DNA of 64,000 nt from Streptomyces sp. YPW6 (GCF_018866325.1 NZ_CP076457.1:3941001-4005000), one strand, 5' to 3'. Numbered from the stretch's first letter, positions 51,831-62,576 are shown. A program made the numbers and translations. The notes: generated by a model not told the origin, from the sequence alone.

Positions 51831-52333
51831 CTCCGACGCCTGCCGACCCCGACGCCTGGAACGCGTACCTCGCGGAAGGCAACGCCAAGCAGGCCCGAAA
51901 ACGCGTGGCGGCGGACGTGCTCCTCCGGGACCCCGCGGGGCGGGTACTCCTGGTCAACCCCACCTACAAGCCCGGCTGGGACCTGCCGGGTGGCATGGCC
52001 GAAGCGAATGAGCCCCCCGAAGAAGCCGCCCGGCGCGAACTACGGGAGGAACTGGGCCAGGACGTTGCGTTGCGCGGGCTCCTGGTCGTGGACTGGATCG
52101 CCCCGCACGGTCCGTGGGACGACCAGATTGCCTTCATCTTCGACGGCGGCACCCTCGACGGTTCCCAGGTGCTGCGGCCTCACGACCAGGAACTGTCCGA
52201 AGCGCGGTTCGTGCCGCTGGACAAGGCACTTGAGCTGGTCAGGGACCGTATGCGGCGGCGGCTGGACGCCGCCATGACAGCACTGCACCAAGGCCGGCCG
52301 CTGTATCTGCACGATGGCGCCGCCACCTGGTGA
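51827..52333 (+). CDS. Nudix hydrolase
   Basis: 168 residues; ATG 51827 overlaps the regulator stop. The complete Nudix box G-x5-E-x7-REUxEExGU is present around 'GGMAEANEPPEEAARRELRE' followed by ELG. Strands 'RVLLVNPTYKPGWDLPGG' before it and 'VVDWIAPHGPWDDQIAFIFDG' after it complete the fold. Its role is hydrolysis of nucleoside diphosphates linked to another group. Pairs of XRE/TPR regulator plus Nudix gene recur in streptomycete islands. The substrate is not predictable. Confidence 0.9.
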   Translation: MTPTPADPDAWNAYLAEGNAKQARKRVAADVLLRDPAGRVLLVNPTYKPGWDLPGGMAEANEPPEEAARRELREELGQDVALRGLLVVDWIAPHGPWDDQIAFIFDGGTLDGSQVLRPHDQELSEARFVPLDKALELVRDRMRRRLDAAMTALHQGRPLYLHDGAATW

Positions 52334-52446
52334 TCTGGGGTCCTCCTCAGGCGCCCTCCGCGTCTGCCCCCTCATCCAGCCAGACCCTCACATCGATGCC
52401 AGCCCTGAAGCTGCGTCCGTTTGACGTCGCGTCCATGCGGTCGTGA

Positions 52447-53577
52447 TCAGCGCCGTCGGGTCCGGGACGGTTGTGGCTGAGCGGGTGGAGCGGCCAGTGG
52501 TGGCCGCCCTGGAGTGCTCGGGCGCCGGCTTGTGCTTCGTGCCAGTGCCGCACGGGCGCGGGCACTGGGCACCGGCCTCGCGCTGATGCGTTCGAGGCGC
52601 CAGGTCAGGACGCGTGCGGGACGCCGGGCATCGTCCAGCGCCCGCTGGTCGGCGGCCTGCAGCAGGAGCTGTTTGGGGTCGTGTCCGGTTTTCTCGGCGT
52701 CGGCGAGGACGGCTGCGAATGCGTCGAAGGCGGGATCCTTCAGGATCTGTTCTGCGTGTTCGGGCAGGGTCTGCTGGATGAGGAGGACGTGTCGCTCCAC
52801 CACCTGCTGGGGTGGGCGGCGCTGGGCGAGCACGGTCAGAGGCGTGACGGCCGCCTGCTCGTAGGCGGCTTGCAGATGGATGAGGGCCTGGTGGGCTGCG
52901 GCCGTCTGTTGGTTGTGATGGCGGAGCTGGCGCCAGCGCGCGGCGGCGATGACAGCGAGGATCGCTGCGTCAAGGAACATCGCCAGCAGAGCGCCGTCCC
53001 TGGGGGCGGGCTCGTGGACCATGGCCCTTACAGCGCCGCGCAGGGCGCGGGCGTGCTGGTGCTCGGCCTGGATACGGGAGCGGGTGGCGCGCTCGAACGC
53101 CTCCGCAGCCTGATGAAGATCAGGCTGGACACCTCGGGGTGCGAGGAGCGGCAGGGCGTCGAGGGCCTCACCGAAGGCGGCCAGATGGGCCTGAGCAGAT
53201 GCGTCATCACCGTGCTCAAGGCGGTGAGGGATGCGTTCCGCAGCGGCGGTGGCTTGATGCCACGGGTTGGTCTTGCGCGGGTCTTGCTGCTGTTCGGTAG
53301 CTTCGAGACGCGTTCGGATCTTGGGGAAGGACAGGTCCGGCGAGAGCCCGGAGCCTGAGTACCAGATTGGTTCCTGCTTGGCGTTGGCGTCGCCTTGGAG
53401 GGCGACGGTGTAGCCGCGTACGTCGCCGGACGGGAAGTGCTTGACGTCGAGGAGGATGCCGTTGGTGCGCTCCAGCAGGTGCAGGAAATCCTCGGTGCTG
53501 GTGGCGGCAGCCACGGCGGTGCGTACCGTGGTGCGCAGGTGTTCGCGGGCGGTGCGGGCCTGGGCTGCTGCAGCCAT
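52447..53577 (-). pseudogene. Relaxase/mobilisation protein remnant lacking the nuclease domain
   Basis: 376 residues from ATG 53577. The sequence 'ARTAREHLRTTVRTAVAAATSTEDFLHLLERT', 'VKHFPSGDVRGYTVALQGDANA' and 'WYSGSGLSPDLSFPKIRTRLEA' matches the middle of actinobacterial relaxases, which carry an N-terminal Tyr and His-hydrophobe-His nicking domain before it. Here an in-frame TAG lies a few codons before the ATG and no such motif is found upstream, so the nuclease half is lost. The rest has helices, one membrane-like segment near residue 205, and a basic Pro/Ser-rich tail. It marks the island as a decayed mobilisable element. Confidence 0.75.
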
Positions 53578-53720
53578 GCACGTTGCCGCGGAGCCCTATG
53601 CGGGTCGCCCAGGAGGATGGTCTCGATGCGATCGACGATCACGACCTCGGTTGCTCTGATCGTTGGCAGAGAGCAGCCGAAGTCTGTCCGTCGAGGTCCA
53701 GGGTGCTCCGCCCCGCGCAA

Positions 53721-53741
53721 CTGAGACCAAAACTGAGACCA
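53721..53741. repeat. Direct repeat ctgagacca beside the attachment site
   Basis: Two copies of ctgagacca (53721-53729 and 53733-53741), spaced by 3 bases, lie about 50 bp inside the right edge of the island. Short direct repeats near a tRNA att site can be arm-type integrase-binding sites; no integrase gene is present to test this. Confidence 0.5.
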
Positions 53742-53744
53742 CGC

Positions 53745-53786
53745 ATGTCGAAGGGCCCCACTGTGAACAGTGGGGCCCTTCGACAT
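53745..53786. terminator. Perfect 20-bp inverted repeat, bidirectional terminator
   Basis: Arms 53745-53764 and 53767-53786 with a two-base centre. It ends 17 bases before the encoded tRNA-Ser 3' end (leftward transcript) and could terminate that transcript and any rightward one. Confidence 0.85.
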
Positions 53787-53788
53787 CG

Positions 53789-53858
53789 TGCCCGGTGAGG
53801 CACTGGCGGAGGATACGAGATTCGAACTCGTGAGGGGTTGCCCCCAACACGCTTTCCA
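53789..53858. other. Right attachment site (3' half of tRNA-Ser)
   Basis: The 70-base segment shared with 41437-41507. It covers the tRNA 3' flank, T arm, variable arm and part of the anticodon arm. Since the whole tRNA is intact here, this is the original target, and the island extends leftwards from the tRNA 3' end. Confidence 0.85.
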
Positions 53859-53891
53859 AGCGTGCGCCCTAGGCCACTAGGCGAATCCTCC
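53804..53891 (-). tRNA. tRNA-Ser (GGA anticodon)
   Basis: The minus-strand sequence begins GGAGGATTCGCC, has anticodon loop CTTGGAAAG (GGA), a long variable arm with a GGGGGCAACCCC-type stem, the T loop GTTCGAATC, acceptor strand ATCCTCC, discriminator G and an encoded CCA (53804-53806). It is class II in size (85 nt without CCA), as expected for tRNA-Ser. It is the integration target of the island. Confidence 0.95.
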
Positions 53892-54058
53892 GCCGCAAAC
53901 AATACAAGACGTTGGAGGGTGCTCGCGAACACGATCCCCGGAGATCGTCCTGAGAGGGTCCGCGGATGTGCCGAGGGCGGCTCGCGGAGGTCTCGCGAGG
54001 TGGGGCGGCGGTCGAGGGCGGGTGGACCGGAGGGGGTGGGGATCCGCTAAGGTGGGCG

Positions 54059-54151
54059 TCAGCCCCTCACGTGGCGCTATCTGACTGAACTCCCCCAGGG
54101 CCGGAAGGCAGCAAGGGTAGGTTGGCTCTGGCGGGTGCGTGGGGGGTCCTT
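54059..54151 (+). ncRNA. ffs: Signal recognition particle RNA (small bacterial type)
   Basis: The conserved domain IV core 'ggccggaaggcagcaaggg' lies at about 54099-54117, flanked by complementary arms (CCCCTCACGTGGCGC on the 5' side and GCGGGTGCGTGGGGGG on the 3' side) that close the hairpin. It lies directly upstream of dnaX, its usual place in streptomycetes. Ends are approximate. The RNA binds Ffh for cotranslational membrane targeting. Confidence 0.92.
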
Positions 54152-54278
54152 GCGTTTCCGGGGCGTCGGTCCGGGCAGCGCTCGGTGGCCCGGGGTTCCG
54201 GCGGCGCGAGCTGTGGTGGAAGCCTCCGTGTGAGCCGTGGGGGGCCGGGTGTCGGTCCGCCCCGATAACCTCGTAGGT

Positions 54279-56547
54279 GTGTCGTCCCTTGCGCTGTACC
54301 GCCGCTACCGCCCCGAGTCGTTCGCCGAGGTCATCGGTCAGGAGCATGTCACTGACCCGCTCCAGCAGGCCCTGCGGAACAACCGGGTCAATCACGCGTA
54401 CCTGTTCAGCGGGCCGCGCGGCTGTGGAAAGACGACCAGCGCGCGCATCCTCGCGCGTTGTCTGAACTGCGAGCAGGGGCCCACGCCGACCCCGTGCGGG
54501 GAGTGCCAGTCCTGTCGGGACCTCGCGCGGAACGGGCCGGGGTCCATCGACGTCATCGAGATCGACGCCGCCTCCCACGGTGGTGTGGACGACGCCCGTG
54601 ATCTGCGCGAGAAGGCGTTCTTCGGGCCCGCCTCCAGTCGTTACAAGATCTACATCATCGACGAGGCCCACATGGTCACCCCGGCGGGCTTCAACGCCCT
54701 GCTGAAGGTGGTCGAGGAGCCGCCGGAGCACCTCAAGTTCATCTTCGCGACGACCGAGCCCGAGAAGGTCATCGGGACGATCCGGTCGCGTACGCACCAC
54801 TATCCGTTCCGGCTGGTGCCCCCGGGGACCCTGCGCAGCTATCTCGCCGATGTCTGCGGACGGGAGAACAGCCCGGTCGAGGACGGCGTCCTCCCGCTCG
54901 TCGTGCGTGCCGGCGCCGGGTCCGTGCGTGACTCGATGTCCGTCATGGACCAGCTGCTGGCCGGTGCGGGCGACGACGGTGTGACGTACGCCATGGCGAC
55001 CGCTCTTCTCGGGTACACCGACGGCTCGCTGCTCGACTCGATCGTCGACGCCTTCGCCGCCGGTGACGGAGCAGCCGCCTTCGAGGTCGTGGACCGGGTC
55101 ATCGAGGGCGGCAACGATCCGCGCCGGTTCGTGGCCGACCTCCTGGAGCGGCTGCGGGATCTGGTGATCCTGGCCGCCGTGCCGGACGCCGGGGACAAGG
55201 GGCTCATCGACGCCCCCGCCGATGTCGTCGAGCGGATGCAGGCCCAGGCGTCCGTCTTCGGCGCCGCCGAGCTCAGCCGCGCCGCCGACCTCGTCAACGA
55301 CGGGCTCACGGAGATGCGCGGCGCGACCTCGCCGCGCCTCCAGGTGGAGCTGATCTGCGCCCGGGTCCTGCTGCCCGCCGCCTACGACGACGAGCGGTCG
55401 CTGCAGGCCCGGCTCGACCGGCTGGAGCGCGGGGCGTCGGCCGCCAATGCCGCCGCCTTCGCCGCGCCGCCCGCCGGTGCCGCCCCCCTGGGGTACGTAC
55501 CGGGCCCGGACGCCCACGCGCCGCAGGCCCAGGCGCGTGCACCCCAGGGCCCCGCGCCGGTGGCTCCCGCTGGTCCGGACGCCGCCCGTGCCGTCGTACG
55601 GGGCGAGGCACCGCCCGCCGCCCCGGCCGCCTACGCACCGCCCGTCGCCGAGCCCGCCCCGCAGGCCCTCCGGCGCCCGCACCCGAGCCCGGCCAGCGGC
55701 CCGGTTCCTGGCCGACCGCCGCGGGCCCCGGATCCGGGCGGGGTCCGCACCCGGGGAGCAGGCCCGTCGTCCCGGTGGCTGGCCCACCGCGTCGGCCCCC
55801 GGCAGCGGACCGGCCCCCCCCCACACCCACACCCCCGCCGCAGCCCCTGTCGCCCCCGCCGCACCGGCCGCGCCCGAGGGCGGACAGAACATGGCCCAGG
55901 GCGCCGCCCAGGTGCGGAACATGTGGCCCGACATCCTGGAGGCGGTCAAGAACCGCCGCCGTTTCACCTGGATCCTGCTCAGCCAGAACGCCCAGGTCGC
56001 CGGATTCGACGGGACGACGCTCCAGCTCGGCTTCCTCAACGCGGGCGCCCGCGACAACTTCGCGAGCAGCGGCAGCGAGGAGGTCCTCAAGCAGGCCCTC
56101 GCCGAGCGTTTCAACGCCCAGTGGCGCATCGAAGCGGTCGTCGACGCCTCCGGTGGCGGCGGCATGCCCGGGCCGTCCGGTGGCGGTGGCGGACGTCCCG
56201 CTCCGCAGTACCAGCCCGCCCCGGCGGCCCCCGCCGCCCCGGTCGCGTACGAGCCCCGGCCCCAGCACACCCCGCCGCCGCAGTCCGCGCCCACGCCGCA
56301 GGGGCAGTCCGGCCCGTCGGCCCAGCAGCCGCCTCCCGCCGCGCCGCCGCAGGGCCGGGACTCCGGGCCGGCACCGGAGGCGCTCTCCTCCTCGTACGGG
56401 GCCGAGCCGCCGCGCTCCGTCTCGCTGGAGGACGACGTCCCGGAGGACGACGATCCGGATCTCGTCGACTCCGCGCTCTCCGGCCACGACCTGATCGTCC
56501 GCGAGCTCGGCGCCACGGTGATCGACGAGTTCGCCAACGAGCAGTGA
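54279..56547 (+). CDS. dnaX: DNA polymerase III gamma/tau subunit, reading frame broken in linker
   Basis: From GTG 54279 the AAA+ clamp-loader domains are complete: 'LYRRYRPESFAEVIGQEH', P-loop 'GPRGCGKTTSARILA', the zinc-ribbon cysteines ('CLNCEQG', 'CGECQSC'), 'IDEAHMV' and sensor-1 'FIFATTEPEKV'. Domain III ends near residue 390 and a Pro/Ala linker follows. In the linker, between about 55650 and 55830, the frame shifts: the conserved C-terminal part ('VRNMWPDILEAVKNRRRFTWIL', 'QLGFLNAGARDNFASSGSEEV', ending 'VIDEFANEQ') lies in another frame from about 55800 to stop 56547. The first frame continues as Arg-rich nonsense to 56564. A nine-C run is at 55814-55822. Indels in the sequence are the simplest reading. 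Confidence 0.88.
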
Positions 56548-57065
56548 GGCGCCCGGCCGGGTAGCGACGGCCCGGCCCCCGGTTACCGGGCGTCTACCGG
56601 GCGTCTTCGTGTCGGTCCTGCCGTCCACCGCGTCCCGCCCGCCGGACAGCGGCTGCTCGGCCCCGGCTGCCGGGCGTCCCCGGGCCGGTGAGCCCCCCTC
56701 GCGTGCCGCCAGCGGCGCCCCGGCCTCGCCACCTCTCGTGGGCGCCCCGTACCCGTCCGCCACCCACCGCGGCCCGCCCCGCCGGACAGCGGCCTCCGGC
56801 GCCCCGTACCCGCCCGCCGGCCACCCACCGCGTTCCGCCCCGCCGGGCCGGTACGGGCCCCGGCTACCAGGCGCCCCGGTACCTGCCCTGCGGCCCACCC
56901 CGTACCGGCCCTGCGGCCCACCCGGGACCGGCCCTGCGGCCCACCCCGCACCCGTCAGGCCGTCCCCCCACCCGTACCGGCCAGGCCAGCCACGGGTACC
57001 GGCGGGGCCGTCCACCCACCGGCGCCCGTCGGGGCTCCCCGCGCCCGGGGGCTAGGCTGCATCCC
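56548..57065. repeat. GC-rich intergenic region with 23-bp tandem repeats
   Basis: 518 bp between dnaX and purD. Three copies of ccctgcggcccaccc lie at 56886, 56909 and 56932 with a 23-bp period, and variants of 'ccgtacc' recur around them. No gene can be supported despite long open frames, because codon bias is absent. The purD promoter probably lies near its right end; no boxes could be fixed. Confidence 0.65.
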
Positions 57066-58316
<1,251 letters not shown>

Positions 58317-58903
58317 CCCGCGCCCGGGAACGCCGCCCCGGGCCCCGGGGCGGCACCCCTTCGCCTCGGCCACGCCGTCCTCGCCCGGCGCCCAGGCTGA
58401 TCCGTGCCCCGGGCGGCCCCCACCCGGGGCGGCCCTGGGCCCTGGGTCGGGCCCCGGGGCGTTACCCCCGCCCCGGTACCCCCGCCCCGGGTCACGGCAC
58501 CCCGCCCGGCCCTCACCAGCACCCCCTCGCCTCTTGTAGCTGCGTCCGCGCGCCTCCGCAGCCCCTCGCGCCCGCCCGGGTACGCCACCGGCGTGCCCGC
58601 CCCCGTACGCCACCGGCTTACGCGGCGGGCGCGAGGGGCTGTCCCGTACCACCAGCCCGTTCCCTGGCCTGCCCCATGGGTGCGAACACGTCAGCAGCTT
58701 TGCCCAAAGCCATTCCATCGGGTGACGGCTGGGCTATCCGGATGACGGCCGCCGGACCCCCAACTAGGGTGCGGCGCAAGCGGTCCGGCACTTGGCCCAC
58801 CGGCATTGCGATGTCGGTGACGGGTGCCACAGTGGGGGAGTGAGCAACACCGCCGCGAGGGCCCAGAGGGCCGTGATGAGGGCAGAGGGGGTGACGTCCG
58901 GCC
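58317..58903. other. Intergenic region, no gene supported
   Basis: 587 bp of very GC-rich sequence with many short C and G runs (for example repeated 'ccccggtacccccgccccgg'-like pieces near 58460). Possible open frames have no codon bias. It should contain a promoter for the gene at 58904; nothing else was seen. Confidence 0.5.
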
Positions 58904-60640
58904 GTGTCCGGTACCGACGTGGGTGAGGAGCTGGGTGCGCGGGCCGCGCAGGCCCGGGCGCTCGCCCTGCTGCGGATCCGCAGCAGGGCCCTGGCCGTGG
59001 CGATCCTGCCCGCGGCCGTCGCCGTCGTGCTGTTCGCGGCGGACGCGCAGGGGCATCTGGCCGGTCCCGCCTGGGACGCCGTGCGGTGGACGGTCCTCGG
59101 CGTGGCGGTCCTCGTGCTGCTGGTGTCCGTCCTGGTCGCCGTCGCCGTGGCCCGCGCGCGGCCCGCCATGAGCCCGACCGTGCCCGTGGCGGAGGAAGGC
59201 GCCCCCGACCTCTACCGCCTGGTCCGCGACCTGGCGGACCGGCTCGACGTGCCCGCGCCCTCGGCCATAGCGCTCACCCCGGACTGCGATAGCTGGCTGG
59301 AGGACCGGACGCACCGCGCGCTCCGGAAGGGCCCGGGAGCCGCGCTCCGGAAGGGGCCGGGAGCGTCGTCGGAGAAGGGCCTGGGAGCCTCGTCGGAGGG
59401 CGCGGACACCGCTCCCGTGCTCGTCATCGGCTCGCCGTTCCTGTGGTGGATGCGGGTCGCCGAGCTCCGCGCGGTCCTCGCCCCCGTCGTGGCGGGCACG
59501 GGCCCGTCCGCGCATCCCGACATAGCCGCCGCCCGCCGTTTCGTCCGCGGTCTGGACGCCGTGATCGCCGACGCCGCCGCCCCCGGCCGCGGGCCGGTGC
59601 GCGGGGCGCCGCTCGCCTTCGCCGGCTGGGTCGCCCGGCTGCTGCTGCGGGCCTGCCGGGACCATGCCGCCGAGATGGAGCGCTGTGTGGCGGCCGCCGC
59701 GTCCCTGCGGGCCCAGACGGTCGACTACGGGCTGCGCATCGCCGCCCAGGAGCAGGTCGGTCTCGCCTACGCCGGCTGGGACCGGCTGCTCACCCGGGTG
59801 GCGCTGCCCGCCTGGCGGATGGGCCGCTGGCCCTCCCGGCTGGACGCCGGGGTCGTCTCCGCGCTCACCGAGCTCTCCCGTCGGGACCGGCTCGCGGACG
59901 GCTTCGCCCTGCGCCTGGGCGAGCGGCCCGCCTGCGACCTGCTGGAGCAGCCCGGGGCGGCCGACGAGGCCGCGTCCCTGCTCGCCGCCCGGCTCTTCCA
60001 CGGCGGCCCCGCCGAGAGCGGTCCGGGCTGGGCGCCGGTGGACTGGCAGCAGTATCCCGACGAGGTCGTCGACCGGAAGTGGCGCAGCGAGGCGGCCCGG
60101 CTGCACCGCGTCCTGGACACCCTGGGCGTTCCCCGCGCATCCGCCGCCGACCCGGCCGTCCCCACGCTGGCCCGCGTCATGGAGCACCTGTCGGGGCCGG
60201 GCGGACCCGAGGGGCCGGGCGAGGCGCTCGCCGCGGGCATCGGCGCCGCGGTCGCCCGCGAGGAGGCCGGGGCCCCGGCGCCCGGCGGCGGGCAGGGAGC
60301 CGGTGGTCAGGGCCAGGCGTTCGGCGGCCCGGCCGACGACCCCCTCGACGCCTGGGGGCCCGGCCCGCTGCCCCTCTTCCCGCTCCAGCCGCCGCGTACG
60401 GGCACCGAACTGCTCGTCGACCACGTCGCCGCCATGGTGTGCTGCGCGGCCGTGGACACGGCGGGCGCGGCCCCCGGCCTGGACTGGCTGGACGGTCCCG
60501 CGCTGCTCGTCGGCGGTACGCGCCGGGCGGACCTCGCGGACCCCGTCCTCAGCCTCGTCGAGGACGGCGATCCGGACCCGCTGCTGGCCTGGCTCGCCGA
60601 GGTGGGGGTGCGATCCGACAAACCGGTCCGGCTGGTGTGA
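58904..60640 (+). CDS. Conserved actinobacterial membrane protein, degenerate M48-like
   Basis: 578 residues from GTG 58904. Two N-terminal membrane helices ('ALAVAILPAAVAVVLFAA' and 'LGVAVLVLLVSVLVAVAVA') are followed by a soluble region. 'LVIGSPFLWWMRVAELRAVLAPVVAGTG' sits where an M48/HtpX-type protease would have its HExxH helix, but no zinc-binding His pair is present, so it appears to be a non-peptidase relative. A linker with 'ALRKGPGA' repeats precedes that region. The C-terminal half is helical with a Gly-rich spacer. It lies between purD and purC; the function is unknown. The M48 comparison is tentative. Confidence 0.7.
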   Translation: MSGTDVGEELGARAAQARALALLRIRSRALAVAILPAAVAVVLFAADAQGHLAGPAWDAVRWTVLGVAVLVLLVSVLVAVAVARARPAMSPTVPVAEEGAPDLYRLVRDLADRLDVPAPSAIALTPDCDSWLEDRTHRALRKGPGAALRKGPGASSEKGLGASSEGADTAPVLVIGSPFLWWMRVAELRAVLAPVVAGTGPSAHPDIAAARRFVRGLDAVIADAAAPGRGPVRGAPLAFAGWVARLLLRACRDHAAEMERCVAAAASLRAQTVDYGLRIAAQEQVGLAYAGWDRLLTRVALPAWRMGRWPSRLDAGVVSALTELSRRDRLADGFALRLGERPACDLLEQPGAADEAASLLAARLFHGGPAESGPGWAPVDWQQYPDEVVDRKWRSEAARLHRVLDTLGVPRASAADPAVPTLARVMEHLSGPGGPEGPGEALAAGIGAAVAREEAGAPAPGGGQGAGGQGQAFGGPADDPLDAWGPGPLPLFPLQPPRTGTELLVDHVAAMVCCAAVDTAGAAPGLDWLDGPALLVGGTRRADLADPVLSLVEDGDPDPLLAWLAEVGVRSDKPVRLV

Positions 60641-61121
60641 CCCCGTACGCCGGCCGGTTCGTGCGGTCCCGTTCGTGCGGTCCCGGTACACCGGTCCGGC
60701 CGCTGTGATCCTGTGTGCGGGTGCACGGCACAGCGGCACCCCTGCCGGTACAGCGCTACGGGCGTGCTGCTACCCCGTACGCCCCGTACGCGGGTGCTAC
60801 GCCCCGTACGCGGCCGCACGGCACCCCGCCCGAACACGCGGACGGCGCCGTACGGACCCGACGCCGGCGTTCGCACCCCCGCGCCGGAGAGCGGAGCCCC
60901 GAAGCCGCCGTACAGGGCCGATGCCACCGCTCGTACCGCCCTGTCCGGAGTGCGGAGCCCGCTGTTCGGAAGGAGTGGTTCCGTTCCCGTCAATTCGCGA
61001 CGAAGGGTGACGGGCTGCGTGCGTTATGTGATGTGCTGGGGATCGGCGCTGACATCCGGCGCACCAGAGTTGTCCGGAGGGTCACCCGAGTCGTCCGGGA
61101 GATCCCAGGGAGGGGCGCGGC
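60641..61121. other. Intergenic region with CCCCGTACGC repeats
   Basis: 481 bp. Pieces of the form 'ccccgtacgc' and 'gggtgctac' recur several times at 60770-60830. The stretch 61010-61040 ('tgcgttatgtgatgtgctgg') is slightly AT-richer and may lie near the promoter of the following gene. No RNA gene or ORF could be supported. Confidence 0.45.
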
Positions 61122-62576
61122 ATGGGGGCGGAGCAGATTCGCCGGTGGGAGTCGGGTGCTCTCGCGCACGCGGTGAGCGATCCCTTCGGCCAGGGCCCGC
61201 TGCCCTGGCTGCGCGGCAGTGAGAACTACTTCGACGACACCGGCCAGGTCGTCCCCTGGTACGCCGACCTCGCCCGCTCCACCGGCGGCGGCACCCGTAC
61301 CGCCGACGACGTGCACCGCCAGATCAAGGGCTTCGTCTCGCCCGGTGCGGCGGCCCCCGGCGAGGCCATCGACTTCCACATCACGGTCGACCCGCCCCAG
61401 CAGTTCTCCGTCGACGTCTACCGCATCGGGCATTACGGCGGCGACGGCGCGGCCAAGATCACCACGAGTCCGCGGCTCTCCGGCATCGTCCAGCCCCCGC
61501 CGCTCGCCGCCGACCGGACGGTCTCCTGCCACCACTGGTGGATGTCCTGGCGGCTCCAGATCCCGAGCTACTGGTCGGTCGGCGCGTACGTGGCCGTCCT
61601 GACCACCGCCGACGGCTACCGCTCCCACATCCCCTTCACGGTCCGCCACGACCACCCGGCCGATCTGCTGCTCCTGCTGCCCGACATCACCTGGCAGGCG
61701 TACAACCTCTACCCGGAGGACGGCCGCACCGGCGCGAGCCTCTACCACGCGTGGGACGAGCGGGGGCGGCTGCTCGGCGAGGAGGACGCCGCGGTCACGA
61801 TCTCCTTCGACCGCCCGTACGCCGGATCGGGTCTGCCGCTGCACGTGGGGCACGCGTACGACTTCATCCGCTGGGCCGAGCGGTACGGCTACGACCTCGC
61901 CTACGCCGACGCCCGCGACCTGCACGCGGGCCGCGTCGACCCCAGCCGCTACCGGGGCCTGGTCTTCCCCGGCCACGACGAGTACTGGTCGCTGCCGATG
62001 CGCCGGGCCGCCGAGCGCGCCCGCGACTCCGGCACCTCGCTCGTCTTCCTCTCCGCCAACACCATGTACTGGCAGGTGGGCCTCGCCCCCTCCGCGTCCG
62101 GTGCGCCCGACCGGCTGCTGACCTGCCGCAAGCGCCGGGGGCCCGGGAAGTCTGCCCTGTGGCGCGAGGTGGACCGGCCCGAGCAGCAGCTCCTGGGCAT
62201 CCAGTACGCGGGCCGGGTCCCCGACCCCCGCCCGCTCGTCGTGCGCAACGCCGAGCACTGGCTCTGGGACGCCACGGGCGCGGTCGAGGGGGACGAGGTC
62301 CCGGGCCTGGTCGCCGGGGAGGCCGACCGCTACTTCCCGCGCACCAGCCTGCCCGAGCACGACACCAGGATCCTGCTCGCCCACTCTCCGTACGAGGACT
62401 CCGAGGGCGCCACCCGTCACCAGGAGACCTCGCTCTACCAGGCCCCCTCCGGCGCCCTCGTCTTCGCCTCCGGCACCTTCGCCTGGTCCCCGGCCCTGGA
62501 CCGCCCCGGACACACCGACCCCCGGATCCAGCAGGCCACCGCCAACCTCCTCGACCGGATCTGCAAGCGCGACTGA
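61122..62576 (+). CDS. N,N-dimethylformamidase large-subunit-like protein
   Basis: 484 residues from ATG 61122 with GGAGGGG-like sequence upstream (AGGGAGGGGCGCGGC). Features of the DmfA2-like family are a beta-sandwich N-terminal part ('IKGFVSPGAAAPGEAIDFHI', 'VDVYRIGHYGGDGA'), 'LLLLPDITWQAYNLYPEDG', and a glutamine-amidotransferase-like C-terminal half with 'GLVFPGHDEYWSLPMRRA' and 'LVFLSANTMYWQV'. In dimethylformamidase a Tyr/Glu-bound iron hydrolyses the amide; the Tyr-rich 'NLYPED' and 'HDEYW' segments are kept. Streptomycetes conserve this gene beside purC; its substrate is unknown. No signal peptide is seen. Confidence 0.8.
   Translation: MGAEQIRRWESGALAHAVSDPFGQGPLPWLRGSENYFDDTGQVVPWYADLARSTGGGTRTADDVHRQIKGFVSPGAAAPGEAIDFHITVDPPQQFSVDVYRIGHYGGDGAAKITTSPRLSGIVQPPPLAADRTVSCHHWWMSWRLQIPSYWSVGAYVAVLTTADGYRSHIPFTVRHDHPADLLLLLPDITWQAYNLYPEDGRTGASLYHAWDERGRLLGEEDAAVTISFDRPYAGSGLPLHVGHAYDFIRWAERYGYDLAYADARDLHAGRVDPSRYRGLVFPGHDEYWSLPMRRAAERARDSGTSLVFLSANTMYWQVGLAPSASGAPDRLLTCRKRRGPGKSALWREVDRPEQQLLGIQYAGRVPDPRPLVVRNAEHWLWDATGAVEGDEVPGLVAGEADRYFPRTSLPEHDTRILLAHSPYEDSEGATRHQETSLYQAPSGALVFASGTFAWSPALDRPGHTDPRIQQATANLLDRICKRD

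Noticed and set aside
54279..56564. Programmed dnaX frameshift as in E. coli
   Set aside because: No A-rich slippery heptamer, no stop soon after the shift, and the linker appears to pass through more than one frame; indels explain it better.
56688..57065. 5' extension of purD
   Set aside because: The extension is Arg/Pro repeat sequence; the GTG at 57066 gives the normal GAR synthetase N-terminus.
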